A stretch of DNA of 64,000 nucleotides from Echinicola rosea (GCF_005281475.1 NZ_CP040106.1:67501-131500), one strand, 5' to 3'; numbered from the stretch's first letter, positions 34,334 to 44,300 are shown. The notes: generated from the letters alone by a model not told the origin. Numbers and translations: made by a program.

Positions 34334-35250
34334 AAATGTTCGTCTAATGCAATGTCCCAAATGGAGACTGTCCGATCATCGCTGACAGCCACTACTTGTT
34401 GGCTATATCGGCTCCAAATCACCTTATTTACGGATGTCCCATGCCCAGCGTGTCGGGATTTATCAATCACTTTCCGCAAATGAAACGTCTCCGTCTCCCA
34501 GAGCTTTATGGACTTGTCCATACTACAAGTTACAAAATATTTGCCATCTTCTCGAAAGGCCAAGTAATTGATCGCATACATGTGTGCGACGATATCCTCC
34601 ACAGGCTGATACTCCTTAGCATCCCAGATTTTGAGGTGGGCGTCCCGTCCTCCACTGATCAGCAAATTCCCGTCAGGAGAATACCTTAGGGCAAAAACAG
34701 AATTGGTATGTCCCTCCATCTTGCTCACCGGTGCATAGGTTTTCAGATCCAGTATTTTCACCGTATGGTCACTCGCCCCTACGGCCAAATGGCCTTTAGC
34801 GGCATGCACATCCAAAACCCGGATATTTTCATCTCCCAGCTTGATATGCTTTAGCAAAGACCGCTCTTCAATATCCAGCACGGTGATCACACCATCTCCG
34901 GTACCCACATAGAGTCGTCCTTCATGTGATTTGATGTCAAAGATGGCGGCATCTGTAATTTTTAACGACCAAATTTCTTTATTGGTATTCAGATCGATCA
35001 CATGAATCCCCTCAAAATTATGTCCGATAAAAAGCAGGTTGCGACTGGCATCGACCTCAAGGGCATAAACCGAGTTGGGCAATTTTGCGATTAGTTTCCC
35101 GTCCTTTGGATGTGCCAAATCCCACTTCACTACCATGCCGTCTCCGGCACCTGTAAAAAAAAACTGCGGATCATTCCCTTCTACCAAGGCAAATATGCTA
35201 TCATTGTGTCCTGTCAGTGTATAAAGTTTATTTACTTGAATTTTTGACAT
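34330..35250 (-). CDS. WD40 repeat protein
   Basis: A 306-aa protein with about seven WD40 repeats forming one propeller. Clear repeat ends are VVKWDLA, LKIWDAKEY, IKLWETETF and VSIWDIA; GH starts include LTGHNDSIFALV and MEGHTNSVFALRYSP. There is no signal peptide, so it should be a cytoplasmic scaffold. It is first in the operon and coupled to the DivIVA gene, its likely partner. The start ATG at 35250 is divergent from the PPTase gene. Confidence 0.88.
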   Translation of the reverse strand: MSKIQVNKLYTLTGHNDSIFALVEGNDPQFFFTGAGDGMVVKWDLAHPKDGKLIAKLPNSVYALEVDASRNLLFIGHNFEGIHVIDLNTNKEIWSLKITDAAIFDIKSHEGRLYVGTGDGVITVLDIEERSLLKHIKLGDENIRVLDVHAAKGHLAVGASDHTVKILDLKTYAPVSKMEGHTNSVFALRYSPDGNLLISGGRDAHLKIWDAKEYQPVEDIVAHMYAINYLAFREDGKYFVTCSMDKSIKLWETETFHLRKVIDKSRHAGHGTSVNKVIWSRYSQQVVAVSDDRTVSIWDIALDEHL

Positions 35251-35289
35251 ATATTGCATTTAAATTCTTTCAATTCCGCGCTAAGCTAT

Positions 35290-35919
35290 ATGCAAGCAAA
35301 AATAGAAAAAATAAGTCCTTTATCTGCTTTGGCCATCAAGAATATTGAAGAACAGGAAAACAAACCTGTTGATTTTCTGAGCTTCCGCGAAAAACTGTCC
35401 TTTGCCAATATCAGCCATCCAGAAAAACGAAAAGAATGGAAAGGGGCACGACTCGCCATTAAATCCGCCCTTGACGTCATCAACATGGCCTATCCTGGTT
35501 TTTATAAAGATGAGCACGGGAAATCCTATCCCATGGATGGCTATGGCAACGTCTCCCTGACACATACCAAGGGGCTCGCCGCCGCCATATTCCACAAAGA
35601 AATGCCCGTGGGCATCGACATTGATTATGTAAAGGAAAAAGTCGTGAGACTCGGACCAAAATTCCTCGATCCCTCAGAAATCGAATTTTTAAACAATGAC
35701 CCCATTCTCTACACCATTGCTTGGTCCGCCAAGGAGTCCATTTTCAAATGTCAGGGCAGAAAGGGCATAAGCCTGAGGCAGCACATTCTTCTTTCCCCCT
35801 TCTCTTCATCAGACAAGGTCATTAAGGGCAAAATCCACAACACCGATTTTGCTGACCATTATTACACCGTGAAGGTAGAAAGAGTGGGTGATATGATCAT
35901 GACCTACACTATTTGGTAA
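35290..35919 (+). CDS. 4'-phosphopantetheinyl transferase (Sfp type)
   Basis: A 209-aa enzyme that transfers phosphopantetheine from CoA to a carrier-protein serine. Two signature motifs: VSLTHTKG... then GIDIDYVKEKVVRLGPKFL near residue 107, and WSAKESIFKCQGRKGI near 143. ATG at 35290 is chosen; the earlier frame start is inside the divergent WD40 leader. The partner may be the fatty-acid ACP or a specialised carrier. Confidence 0.9.
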   Translation: MQAKIEKISPLSALAIKNIEEQENKPVDFLSFREKLSFANISHPEKRKEWKGARLAIKSALDVINMAYPGFYKDEHGKSYPMDGYGNVSLTHTKGLAAAIFHKEMPVGIDIDYVKEKVVRLGPKFLDPSEIEFLNNDPILYTIAWSAKESIFKCQGRKGISLRQHILLSPFSSSDKVIKGKIHNTDFADHYYTVKVERVGDMIMTYTIW

Positions 35920-35974
35920 ATATCACCACAGTTTAGCCTGATTTTTGTTGTACACTATACCCATTATTCTTACC

Positions 35975-36565
35975 ATGATCATGTGGAGATTTATTTTACC
36001 GCCTATCTTGGCTGTTATGACCTTTACAAACACCACTGCGCAGGAAATTGATGATTTTCAATTGCAGGACATGGTATCCAAAGGCACCTTTACCCTAAGC
36101 GACCATCAGGACGCCCCTGCTATAGTCTTGGTTTTTGTGTCCAATGGCTGTCCTTTTGTCCGACTTTATGAAGACAGGGTGATTGCACTTCAACATAAAT
36201 TCGGTCCACAGGGGGTCATTTTCGCCTTGATCAATCCCCTTACGGGGTCTAATGAAGAGGAAAGTCAAAAAGCGATTCAAGAGAAAATAACTTCCAAGAA
36301 GTTGGATTTCCCCTACCTTGACGACAGCAAACGTACCGTCACCAATGCCTTGGGTGCCCAGAAGTTTCCAGAAGCCTTCGTGCTTACCCCTAGCCCGACT
36401 GGCTTTGGGGTGGTTTATCATGGAGCAATTGATAACAATGCCCAACTTCCGCAGGCAGTTACCAAAACGTACTTAAATGATGCCCTATCACATATCAGCA
36501 AAGGAAAACACCCTACCCTGAGTTACTTCAGGCCTGTAGGCTGCAATATTCAGTCCATTAAATAA
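35975..36565 (+). CDS. Secreted thioredoxin-like/redoxin protein
   Basis: A 196-aa protein with an N-terminal signal sequence (hydrophobic to about residue 23, TTAQE). The thioredoxin-fold core has VFVSNGCPFVRLYEDRV, where a single CP motif replaces CxxC, and KFPEAFVLTP with the cis-proline near 140. It resembles periplasmic AhpC/TSA-like proteins. ATG at 35975 (or 35981) is chosen because the longer frame depends on TTG. The 3' end overlaps the convergent SirB1-like gene by 8 bases. Confidence 0.82.
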   Translation: MIMWRFILPPILAVMTFTNTTAQEIDDFQLQDMVSKGTFTLSDHQDAPAIVLVFVSNGCPFVRLYEDRVIALQHKFGPQGVIFALINPLTGSNEEESQKAIQEKITSKKLDFPYLDDSKRTVTNALGAQKFPEAFVLTPSPTGFGVVYHGAIDNNAQLPQAVTKTYLNDALSHISKGKHPTLSYFRPVGCNIQSIK

Positions 36566-37409
36566 CCGGTGGTTCCAAAATCAGGAGCAACTGACGGATT
36601 TCGTCCACTTTTTCCGGCTCTCCCAGCTTGTCAAAAGCCACAATCAAATTCCGTAAGGTACGCTTTGCTATATCCAAATGGGTACATGGTTCAAAAAATT
36701 CATCCTTCGGAGAAATTTTCAGGTGTTCCAAATAATTATTGACATCCTGCCTACTAAAGATCAAGCCTTTGTTAAACGCATTGATGTATATCGCCGCATC
36801 TGGAGCCTTATAAGTCAGGACGAATAGATTGGGCAAATTCACCCCATAAACCGGCAACCCCAGCTTTTGGGCCACCAAATAATAAACCGAACACAAGCTG
36901 ATCGGATTGCCCCTTCGGGTGTCCAGCACGTTGCTGATCATACTGTTTCCAGGGGAATGAAAGTTTTTTGTATTGGCAGAAAACCGCAATTGACTGAAAA
37001 GAATACTATTGATCAGACGGATTTGATCATAGGGAGACACGTCAGAATTAAACCCTGTCCATACCTCAAAGTAGATTTGGTTCATCTCTGCATTAAGCGT
37101 TTCAAACTCCAAGTCGGGATATTGGTATGTATTGATAATCCATAATCCTTTCAGCAGATCCTTTCCGCCGCCGGCCTTCCACTGTTCGAGCCTTTCCTTC
37201 AGCAAGTCAAACTGAAGCTGATGCACCAGCTCCTCAATCTCCTTCTGAACATCAGGGTTAAAACTGCTCTCCCATTTCTTTTCCAAAAAAGGAATGACAT
37301 TATTGCCCAAAGAAATGATCTTGTCTCTTACATGATCTTTGACTTCTCGGTCGGTATCATCCAATAATGACACCAAAGCATTCAACTCGTTTTCGGTTAA
37401 CTTTTCCAT
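36558..37409 (-). CDS. SirB1/transglutaminase-like protein, probably non-catalytic
   Basis: A 283-aa protein. The N-terminus (1-90) looks like a short HEAT/Armadillo-type helical region; the rest matches the SirB1 transglutaminase-like domain, with RRGNPISLCSVYYLVAQKLG and LPVYGVNLPNLFVLTY. The latter normally reads PGHF; here the histidine is Leu, so transglutaminase-type catalysis is unlikely. ATG at 37409 is used; 37415 is also possible. Confidence 0.82.
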   Translation of the reverse strand: MEKLTENELNALVSLLDDTDREVKDHVRDKIISLGNNVIPFLEKKWESSFNPDVQKEIEELVHQLQFDLLKERLEQWKAGGGKDLLKGLWIINTYQYPDLEFETLNAEMNQIYFEVWTGFNSDVSPYDQIRLINSILFSQLRFSANTKNFHSPGNSMISNVLDTRRGNPISLCSVYYLVAQKLGLPVYGVNLPNLFVLTYKAPDAAIYINAFNKGLIFSRQDVNNYLEHLKISPKDEFFEPCTHLDIAKRTLRNLIVAFDKLGEPEKVDEIRQLLLILEPPVI

Positions 37410-37476
37410 ACGCATTCACCCAATAGCTGGCCAATAACAACTTTTCTGAAGTACTTCCTTAACTTACCTTAACACT

Positions 37477-37484
37477 CAAATTTA
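37477..37484 (-). promoter_or_regulatory. Promoter (-7 element) of the SirB1-like gene
   Basis: Minus-strand TAAATTTG is an exact TAnnTTTG, about 68 bases before the start codon and just past the stop of the carboxylase gene. No -33 element was found. Confidence 0.35.
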
Positions 37485-37487
37485 CGA

Positions 37488-39113
37488 TCAAGTTTGTATA
37501 ACTCCTACATTAAAGCGCTCCTTGATCGGAGAATGGTCAGCTGCCGCAATGCCTACAGACACTACCCTTCTGGTTTCCAGGGGACTGATGACTTCATCCA
37601 CCCACAGCCTGGCAGCTGCATAGTACGGGCTCAATTCCTCGGTATATTTATCCGAGATTTCCTTGAGCAATTGCGCCTCATCCTCGGGGGTGATCGCTTT
37701 ACCTTCTTTTTTGAGGGAGGCTACCTTGATCTGCAAAAGCGTCTTGGCAGCGGAAGCTCCTGACATGACCGCCATTTGGGCGGTAGGCCAGCTGACAATC
37801 AGCCTGGGATCATACGCTTTTCCGCACATGGCATAGTTTCCGGCACCATAAGAATTTCCGATCACCACGGTAAATTTAGGCACCACAGAATTGGCCATGG
37901 CGTTGACCATCTTTGCGCCATCCTTGATTATACCTCCATGCTCTGCCCTGCTGCCTACCATGAATCCGCTGACATCCTGGACAAACAAGAGTGGAACTTT
38001 TCGCTGGTTACAGTTCATGATAAAGCGCGCTGCCTTATCAGCCGAATCAGAATATATCACACCGCCCATTTGGAGTTCTCCTGTTTTGGTCTTGACCATT
38101 TTTCGCTGATTGGCCACGATCCCTACCGCCCAACCGTCTATTCTTGCGGTCCCGCAGACCAATGTCTGGCCAAAGCCGGGTTTATACTCTTCAAAACTCC
38201 CTTCATCTACCAAGGTCTCCAGAATCCCATGCATGTCATAGGGTTTTGCCCGATCCACGGGAAACCGCTCAAAGACTTTCTCCGGCGCCACTGCAGGTGC
38301 TTTGGCCGCTTTTCTGTCAAAACCGGCTGTCTCAGGTGCCCCCAGCGTTTCGAAAATCCCCTTTATGGCTGCCAAACATTCCTCGTCATTATCGTATTTA
38401 TTATCAGTAACACCTGAAATCTCACAATGGGTCGTGGCTCCTCCAAGAGTTTCATTGTCCACACTTTCTCCTATGGCAGCCTTCACCAAATACGATCCTG
38501 CCAAAAATATCGAGCCTGTTTTGTCCACAATCAATGCTTCATCGGACATGATGGGCAAGTACGCCCCGCCCGCGACACAGCTGCCCATAATCGCTGCCAC
38601 TTGCACAATACCCATGGAGGACATTTTCGCATTATTTCTAAACTGACGTCCGAAATGCTCTTTATCCGGGAAGATCTCGTTTTGCATCGGAAGGAAAACC
38701 CCTGCACTATCCACCAAATAGATGATGGGAAGCCTGTTTTCCATGGCAACTTCTTGGGCGCGGAGGTTCTTTTTTGCCGTCATGGGGAACCATGCTCCGG
38801 CTTTGACAGTGGCGTCATTGGCCACGACGACACACATATGGCCGCTTACCTTGCCAAGCCCCGTAATGACGCCTGCTGAGGGACAACCGCCCTCCTCCCC
38901 GTACATACCATCTGCCGCAAAGGTACCGATCTCCAAAAAGTCATTAGGATCGTCCATCAGGTAATCAATGCGTTCGCGAGCAGACAGTTTTCCTTTGGCA
39001 TGCTCTTTTGCTATACGCTGTTTTCCCCCTCCACGCTTGGTAAGGGTGGTTTTTGCTATCAGCTGCTGGATAAGCTCCAGGTGCTTTTCTTTGGGGTTTT
39101 CTAAAGTACTCAT
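37488..39113 (-). CDS. Acyl-CoA carboxylase, beta (carboxyltransferase) subunit
   Basis: A 541-aa carboxyltransferase that moves CO2 from biotin to an acyl-CoA. N-terminal LSARERIDYLMD, the first crotonase-type half with LVDSAGVFLPMQNEIFPD (near 133) and FGRQFRNNAKMSSMGI, and the second half with FVQDVSGFMVGSRAE (near 376) and GNSYGAGNYAMCG (near 414) are typical. The VDSAG/FPDxxHFGR pattern is closest to methylcrotonyl-CoA carboxylase; propionyl-CoA or geranyl-CoA are alternatives. The biotin-bearing alpha subunit is not next to it. Confidence 0.9.
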   Translation of the reverse strand: MSTLENPKEKHLELIQQLIAKTTLTKRGGGKQRIAKEHAKGKLSARERIDYLMDDPNDFLEIGTFAADGMYGEEGGCPSAGVITGLGKVSGHMCVVVANDATVKAGAWFPMTAKKNLRAQEVAMENRLPIIYLVDSAGVFLPMQNEIFPDKEHFGRQFRNNAKMSSMGIVQVAAIMGSCVAGGAYLPIMSDEALIVDKTGSIFLAGSYLVKAAIGESVDNETLGGATTHCEISGVTDNKYDNDEECLAAIKGIFETLGAPETAGFDRKAAKAPAVAPEKVFERFPVDRAKPYDMHGILETLVDEGSFEEYKPGFGQTLVCGTARIDGWAVGIVANQRKMVKTKTGELQMGGVIYSDSADKAARFIMNCNQRKVPLLFVQDVSGFMVGSRAEHGGIIKDGAKMVNAMANSVVPKFTVVIGNSYGAGNYAMCGKAYDPRLIVSWPTAQMAVMSGASAAKTLLQIKVASLKKEGKAITPEDEAQLLKEISDKYTEELSPYYAAARLWVDEVISPLETRRVVSVGIAAADHSPIKERFNVGVIQT

Positions 39114-39203
39114 GGGTTTATATCTGAATTGATTGGTGAGGAGATTCCTACATCCTCTTCATGTTAAATATAAAAAAATAAGGCGATTTTCAGTACAAAG
39201 CCC

Positions 39204-39236
39204 CAAAAGTACCGCACAAAAAGATCAAATATCAAA
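39204..39236 (-). promoter_or_regulatory. Acyl-CoA carboxylase promoter
   Basis: Minus-strand TTTG (39233-39236), a 21-base spacer and TACTTTTG (39204-39211, exact TAnnTTTG). One of the best promoter matches in the window; the leader is about 85 bases. Confidence 0.6.
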
Positions 39237-39261
39237 GATAAACCGCTTGCTCATTTCCCCA

Positions 39262-40068
39262 TTAATATGCCTCCACTTCTTCCTTGTAAGCTTTGATGGA
39301 TCGGTAAATGGCCGAGGCAATATAGGCCTGTCCATTTTCACTGTTCAGGTACCTTTCTTCATTGGAATTGGAGAGAAAGCCTGTTTCGATCAGCACACTT
39401 GGCATACTGGTGGTCCAAAGCACGTAAAGGGGCAATTGCTTCACCCCTCTACTATGGCGATTTAGCCGGGTTTTAAAATCAGTCTCCACCTTCTGCGCCA
39501 GTGACAGGCTATTGGCAAAATAGGCTTTCTGCATCAAATTGATCATCATATACGATTCGGGAGAATTTGGATCAAAACCCTCATAGTTCTCCTTGTAGCC
39601 ATCCTCTTGGAGAATCACGGAATTCTCCCGCTTCACCACATCAAAATTCCGCTCAAAATGGTTTGACCCCATAACGTAGGTTTCGGTGCCATAGGCATTT
39701 GACCCCCTCACAGCATTACAATGGATGCTGACAAACAAATCCGCTTTGTTTCTATTGGCAATATTTGCCCTTTCCTTCAACTCGATAAAAACATCTGTCT
39801 TACGAGTGTAGATCACTTCCACATCAGGCACATACTGTTTGATGTATCCTCCTACCTTCAGGGCAATGGCCAATGCCACATCCTTTTCCTTCGAACGACT
39901 CCCCATCGTTCCAGGATCCTTGCCACCATGTCCTGCATCAATGACGACCCTGCGCATCTTGAATTTGCGGGCGCCCTCCCCTGCAGGAACAAAGGCGGAA
40001 AGCAATGCTGCCAAGGTCAGAAAAAGAATTATTATAACATTTTTGACACTGGTTCGTTTCATAAACAT
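39262..40068 (-). CDS. N-acetylmuramoyl-L-alanine amidase (Amidase_3)
   Basis: A 268-aa exported peptidoglycan hydrolase. A membrane-spanning signal (about 8-27, VIIILFLTLAALLSAFVPAG) precedes the catalytic domain. Zinc ligands and catalytic residues: VVIDAGHGGKDPGTMG near residue 41, the Glu after EKDVALAIA, LFVSIHCNAVRG near 110 and SVLIETGFLSN near 230. It cuts the bond between muramic acid and the peptide during cell separation. It is divergent from lptD. Confidence 0.93.
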   Translation of the reverse strand: MFMKRTSVKNVIIILFLTLAALLSAFVPAGEGARKFKMRRVVIDAGHGGKDPGTMGSRSKEKDVALAIALKVGGYIKQYVPDVEVIYTRKTDVFIELKERANIANRNKADLFVSIHCNAVRGSNAYGTETYVMGSNHFERNFDVVKRENSVILQEDGYKENYEGFDPNSPESYMMINLMQKAYFANSLSLAQKVETDFKTRLNRHSRGVKQLPLYVLWTTSMPSVLIETGFLSNSNEERYLNSENGQAYIASAIYRSIKAYKEEVEAY

Positions 40069-40126
40069 TATTAAGCTTAACTTTACGCAAAATTTAAAAA
40101 TTTTTGAAGCAAATAGAAGTAAATCG

Positions 40127-42889
40127 GTGCAGAATATTAAGGTAGCTTATCTTTCCTTTATCCTACTGTTCATTTCTTTCCAGGGTTCCTATGGACAAAC
40201 CAATCTCCAAAGGCGGCCTGCAGAAAACGAAATCGTAGCTCCAGACCTGTCACCTTTGCAAGACACCCTTGCTCCCACGCTTCCCGACAGTTTAGCACTC
40301 AGTGATTCCATTCCCGAAAGTGATACAACAAAGGTTGTGCCCAAAGGAGATATCGAAACCACTATCACTTATACAGCGCAAGATAGTATATTGTCGGATT
40401 TCAAGGAAAAAAAGGTCTATCTTTATAACAAGGCAAGCTTCGAATACGGCAATATCCAGCTGGATGCGGATTATATCGAAATCGACTGGCAAAAAAATGA
40501 GCTCTACGCCTCTGGAGTGACCGACAGCACCGGCACGGTACAGGGCAGCCCTATTTTCAAGGAAGGCGGCAGCACCTACGAAATACGAAAGGAGATGCGC
40601 TATAATTTCAAAACGCGCAAAGCCATTATCTCGGATGTGGTCACCGAGCAACAGGATGGACTATTACGGGGGGAAATCGTCAAGAAAGACGATAATGGGG
40701 ATGTTTACCTCTATCATGGATATTATACCACCTGTAACTTGGCTGAGCCCCACTGGCACATTTCTTCCAAACGGCTCAAGTCCGTGGAAGGTAAACAAAC
40801 GATCTCTGGCCCCTTTAACCTTTACTTCAATGGCATCCCCACTCCTGTAGGATTGCCCTTTGGGTTTATCCCTGACCAAAAAGAAGAGCAAGTTTCCGGC
40901 ATCATCATCCCTTCTTACGGGGAAGAAAGGCGTCGTGGGTTTTACCTGAGGGATTTTGGGTATTATTTTGCATTTAACGACTATATCCACTCCAAAATAA
41001 CAGGGGAAATCTATTCCAAAGGGGGATATGGTGCCAAGCTGGCCACCGCCTATAAAAAAAGGTATCGCTTCAGTGGTGGTTTCAATGTGGACTATCAGCA
41101 ATTCAGAAGCCCTGAAACGGATGAAAACCCCTTGGACTATACGACCATGTGGATCAACTGGAGCCACAGCCCGGAATCGCGGGGAAATTCCCGGTTTTCG
41201 GCTTCCGTCAATGCCGGTACTACCAATTATAATAACCTGGTGGTAAACCCCAACAATTACATTCGAAATACCAATTCGGAATTCACCTCCAATATTTCCT
41301 ATAGTAAAACCTTTACCGGAACACCTTTTAGCATGTCTGCCAATCTAAGGCATTCCCAAAATGTGCAGACCAATGAGGTAAGGCTGATCCTTCCAGATAT
41401 CTCTGTCAACATGAACAGACAGACCCCTTTCAGGAATTCGAGTTTCGAGCCACTGAAAACCCTGAATTTTGCCTGGAACTTCAACGCCCAAAACTCAATA
41501 GACAATGCAGAGGTACCTGTACTGGGCGTGCAGGATGATTTCCTTCAGAATGATGCATTTGAAGATGATGTGGAAGCACCAGATGTAATCCCCTTTACTT
41601 GGGCCAATCTACCAAAACTGCTCAAACAAGCAGAAAACGGCTTCCGTCACACCCTCCCGGTATCTTCAAACTTCACACTGTTCAAGTATTTCACAGGAAC
41701 AGCCAGTTTCCAATACACAGAGCTTTGGTATTTTGATAGGATCAACTACTACTATAATGCCCCTGAAGAGCGGGTAGATAAAATTTTGGAAAATGGCTTC
41801 AGCCGGGTCGGCTACTACAACACTTCGTTCAATATGGCGACGAACGTATATGGGTTCTACCGTTTCAAGCCAGACTCCAAACTGGAAGCGATCCGCCACC
41901 ATATCCAGCCCACCATTGGCATGTCCTTTACACCTGATTTTTCTGATCCCAAATACGGATATTATCAGCAAGTACAGACGGATGCAGAAGGCAACACCCA
42001 GCTTTACAGCCGATTCCAGGGCTACCTTTACGGCGGCGCTCCAAGGGGAGAGTCGCGTTCATTGAATGTGTCCATTAGGAATACCCTGGAAGGAAAGAAA
42101 AGGGTGGAGAATGACAGCACGGAAGCCACTACGGAGAAGTTTCCGCTACTGCAATCGTTCAATATTTCCACCAGCTATAATTTCGTCGCCGATTCATTCA
42201 ATTTGGCTCCCATCAACATGAGTACACGGACGACCTTCTTCGATAATAAAATCTCTGTTGCCCTATCGGCTACACTCAATCCCTATGCTACTGCCAGCTA
42301 TACTGATGGAACAGCAACCTACTACCGAAGGATCAATGAATATGCGTGGAAAAACGGTCAGGGCATTGGCTCCATCAGCCGGGCAAACCTGAACCTGAAC
42401 GGTAGCTTCAACCCTAATGGATCACCTGAAAAAACTCCTGCAGACACCCGTGAAGAGCTCACCAATGAGTACCTTCAAGACGGCGGACAGATGAACGAGT
42501 TTGTAGAAAATGAAATCGAACGCATTGCCAACGATCCCAGCCAATACATTGATTGGAGCATCCCCTGGAACATCAATTACGGCTACAACCTGAGCTACAG
42601 CAAAAATGACCGTACCGGCGACACCAATATCACACAGGCCTTAAACGTCTCGGGTGATCTCAGTCTTTCCGACAAATGGAAAGTGAATTTCAATACCGGC
42701 TACGACTTTTCTACCGCTAAAATCACCCAGACCATGATCGGCATCGCCCGTGACCTCCACTGCTGGCAGATGAATGTCAGTTGGATACCATTCGGGGCAT
42801 TTACCAGCTATAACATCGACATCCGCGTCAAGGCCAGCATCCTTCAGGACTTGAAAGTTTCGAGGAGAAGGTCCTTCTTTGATTATTAG
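40127..42889 (+). CDS. lptD: LPS-assembly protein LptD (OstA-like)
   Basis: A 920-aa outer-membrane protein. I set the start at GTG 40127: it gives a signal peptide (VQNIKVAYLSFILLF through SYGQ) and avoids overlap with the divergent amidase gene, while longer frames run into that gene. The N-terminal OstA/jellyroll region (about 60-230, FKEKKVYLYNKASFEYG, LDADYIEIDW) is followed by the beta-barrel, rich in Tyr/Asn/Ser strands, to the end. It inserts lipopolysaccharide at the cell surface. The N-terminal Pro/Asp/Ser linker (residues 25-60) is low complexity. Confidence 0.9.
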   Translation: MQNIKVAYLSFILLFISFQGSYGQTNLQRRPAENEIVAPDLSPLQDTLAPTLPDSLALSDSIPESDTTKVVPKGDIETTITYTAQDSILSDFKEKKVYLYNKASFEYGNIQLDADYIEIDWQKNELYASGVTDSTGTVQGSPIFKEGGSTYEIRKEMRYNFKTRKAIISDVVTEQQDGLLRGEIVKKDDNGDVYLYHGYYTTCNLAEPHWHISSKRLKSVEGKQTISGPFNLYFNGIPTPVGLPFGFIPDQKEEQVSGIIIPSYGEERRRGFYLRDFGYYFAFNDYIHSKITGEIYSKGGYGAKLATAYKKRYRFSGGFNVDYQQFRSPETDENPLDYTTMWINWSHSPESRGNSRFSASVNAGTTNYNNLVVNPNNYIRNTNSEFTSNISYSKTFTGTPFSMSANLRHSQNVQTNEVRLILPDISVNMNRQTPFRNSSFEPLKTLNFAWNFNAQNSIDNAEVPVLGVQDDFLQNDAFEDDVEAPDVIPFTWANLPKLLKQAENGFRHTLPVSSNFTLFKYFTGTASFQYTELWYFDRINYYYNAPEERVDKILENGFSRVGYYNTSFNMATNVYGFYRFKPDSKLEAIRHHIQPTIGMSFTPDFSDPKYGYYQQVQTDAEGNTQLYSRFQGYLYGGAPRGESRSLNVSIRNTLEGKKRVENDSTEATTEKFPLLQSFNISTSYNFVADSFNLAPINMSTRTTFFDNKISVALSATLNPYATASYTDGTATYYRRINEYAWKNGQGIGSISRANLNLNGSFNPNGSPEKTPADTREELTNEYLQDGGQMNEFVENEIERIANDPSQYIDWSIPWNINYGYNLSYSKNDRTGDTNITQALNVSGDLSLSDKWKVNFNTGYDFSTAKITQTMIGIARDLHCWQMNVSWIPFGAFTSYNIDIRVKASILQDLKVSRRRSFFDY

Positions 42890-42983
42890 AATAGAGCTGT
42901 AGAGCTGAACAGTTGGGGAAAAGTTGGCAGGTTAACACATAACAACCTCTCAATGTTCAATGCTCCACACCCACAACCCTTCA

Positions 42984-44201
42984 CTAAATCTTCGACCTGC
43001 TCAGCGGCATGGTCATGCACCTCGGCCCGCCCAGTCCCCTGGAAAGCTCGGAAGAAGGAATGTCCAACACCTCCACGCCCATATCACGCAGTGCCCGATT
43101 GGTGTGCTTGTTTCTTCGGTATGAAATCACTTTTCTCGGCCCGATGGCAAAGACATTGGCACCGTCAAACCATTGCTCTCTCAGGGCATAATCCTTATTG
43201 CCGTTACCGCCCAAGTGAATGATTTCGAGATAGGGGATTTCCTTTTCCAAGACGGTCAATAAAGACTCTTTCAGCACCGTCCGCTTGATGTGCACTTGGT
43301 CACCGTCCTTGCTTTTGAGGGTATAGAGCGATGTTTGCAGTACCGCTTCCATGGCATCGGGATAGGTCAGCACAAGGTTCTCATCCAAAACGGTAAACAC
43401 CGTATCCAAGTGCATGAAGTTTCGCTTTTGGGGAAGATGCACTTCATAGACTCGCTCCACAGTTCCCTCAGCAAGCAAGCTCTTGGCCACATGATAAATG
43501 GCCTTTTCGTCTGTTCTTTCAGAATTGCCAATGGCCACTGCTTTATCGGAAATTACAATGACGTCCCCACCCTCGATACATGCAGGGGCCTTGTGCCCAT
43601 CGATGGGATAGATTTTGTTTACCTTATCCTTGAATAGTGAGTGGTTTTCAAAAATCGACCTAATGACATTGGCTTCACGCTGGCGCCCCTCCATTTTCAT
43701 ACTGGAAAACACCACTCCTCCAGGAGTCAGCGCAATAGGATCCCGCTGAAAATAAAGGTTTGGACATGGGGGAATCACAAAAGCAAAATCCATCAAATCC
43801 ACCAAGGGCAATTTACTGATTTTCTTTTTCAGTTCATGTACTTTTATGCCCGCGATCAGCGCAGTAGCACACTCAGATGTGGAGAGCCTCCCAAGAATAC
43901 TTTCGGTAAAATGCGACAACCTGCTATACGAAAGTGCTTCCTCCATCATTTTAAAAAGAATATCATCATCAGACATGGTCTCCATTAGCAGCTCATGGAG
44001 GCTATATACCGTGGCTCCGGTGGTTTGTTTGATGATATTGGTAAAATAATCATGCTCTTGCTGCATCGCTTCCAAATAAGGAACATCCTCAAAAAGCAGC
44101 AGTTCCTTATTGTAAGGGGTCAACCGGTCTATTTCTTTTCCCGGCCGGTGCATCAATACGGATTTTAGTGTTCCAAATTCAGAATTTATTCTCAGATCCA
44201 T
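42984..44201 (-). CDS. arcA: Arginine deiminase
   Basis: A 405-aa guanidino-group-modifying enzyme that turns arginine into citrulline and ammonia. N-terminal SEFGTLKSVLMHRPGKE, FQRDPIALTPGG near residue 150, GGDVIVIS near 212, MHLDTVFTVLDE near 264 (catalytic His) and the catalytic cysteine in GGPRCMTMPLSR at the end are all present. No other arc gene is adjacent, so it may serve arginine breakdown or pH control rather than the full ADI fermentation operon. Confidence 0.93.
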   Translation of the reverse strand: MDLRINSEFGTLKSVLMHRPGKEIDRLTPYNKELLLFEDVPYLEAMQQEHDYFTNIIKQTTGATVYSLHELLMETMSDDDILFKMMEEALSYSRLSHFTESILGRLSTSECATALIAGIKVHELKKKISKLPLVDLMDFAFVIPPCPNLYFQRDPIALTPGGVVFSSMKMEGRQREANVIRSIFENHSLFKDKVNKIYPIDGHKAPACIEGGDVIVISDKAVAIGNSERTDEKAIYHVAKSLLAEGTVERVYEVHLPQKRNFMHLDTVFTVLDENLVLTYPDAMEAVLQTSLYTLKSKDGDQVHIKRTVLKESLLTVLEKEIPYLEIIHLGGNGNKDYALREQWFDGANVFAIGPRKVISYRRNKHTNRALRDMGVEVLDIPSSELSRGLGGPRCMTMPLSRSKI

Positions 44202-44300
44202 AAAGTAATATATTCGCTAAAATTTCAATAATATTAACAAATTAAGTATTTTTTTATTAAAACATAAAAATAAGCCTTAATAAATTACACCCAAAACAAA

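Noticed and set aside
39839..40126. N-terminal extension of the LptD frame
   Set aside because: It overlaps the divergent amidase gene and lacks a signal peptide at its start; GTG at 40127 gives a proper one.
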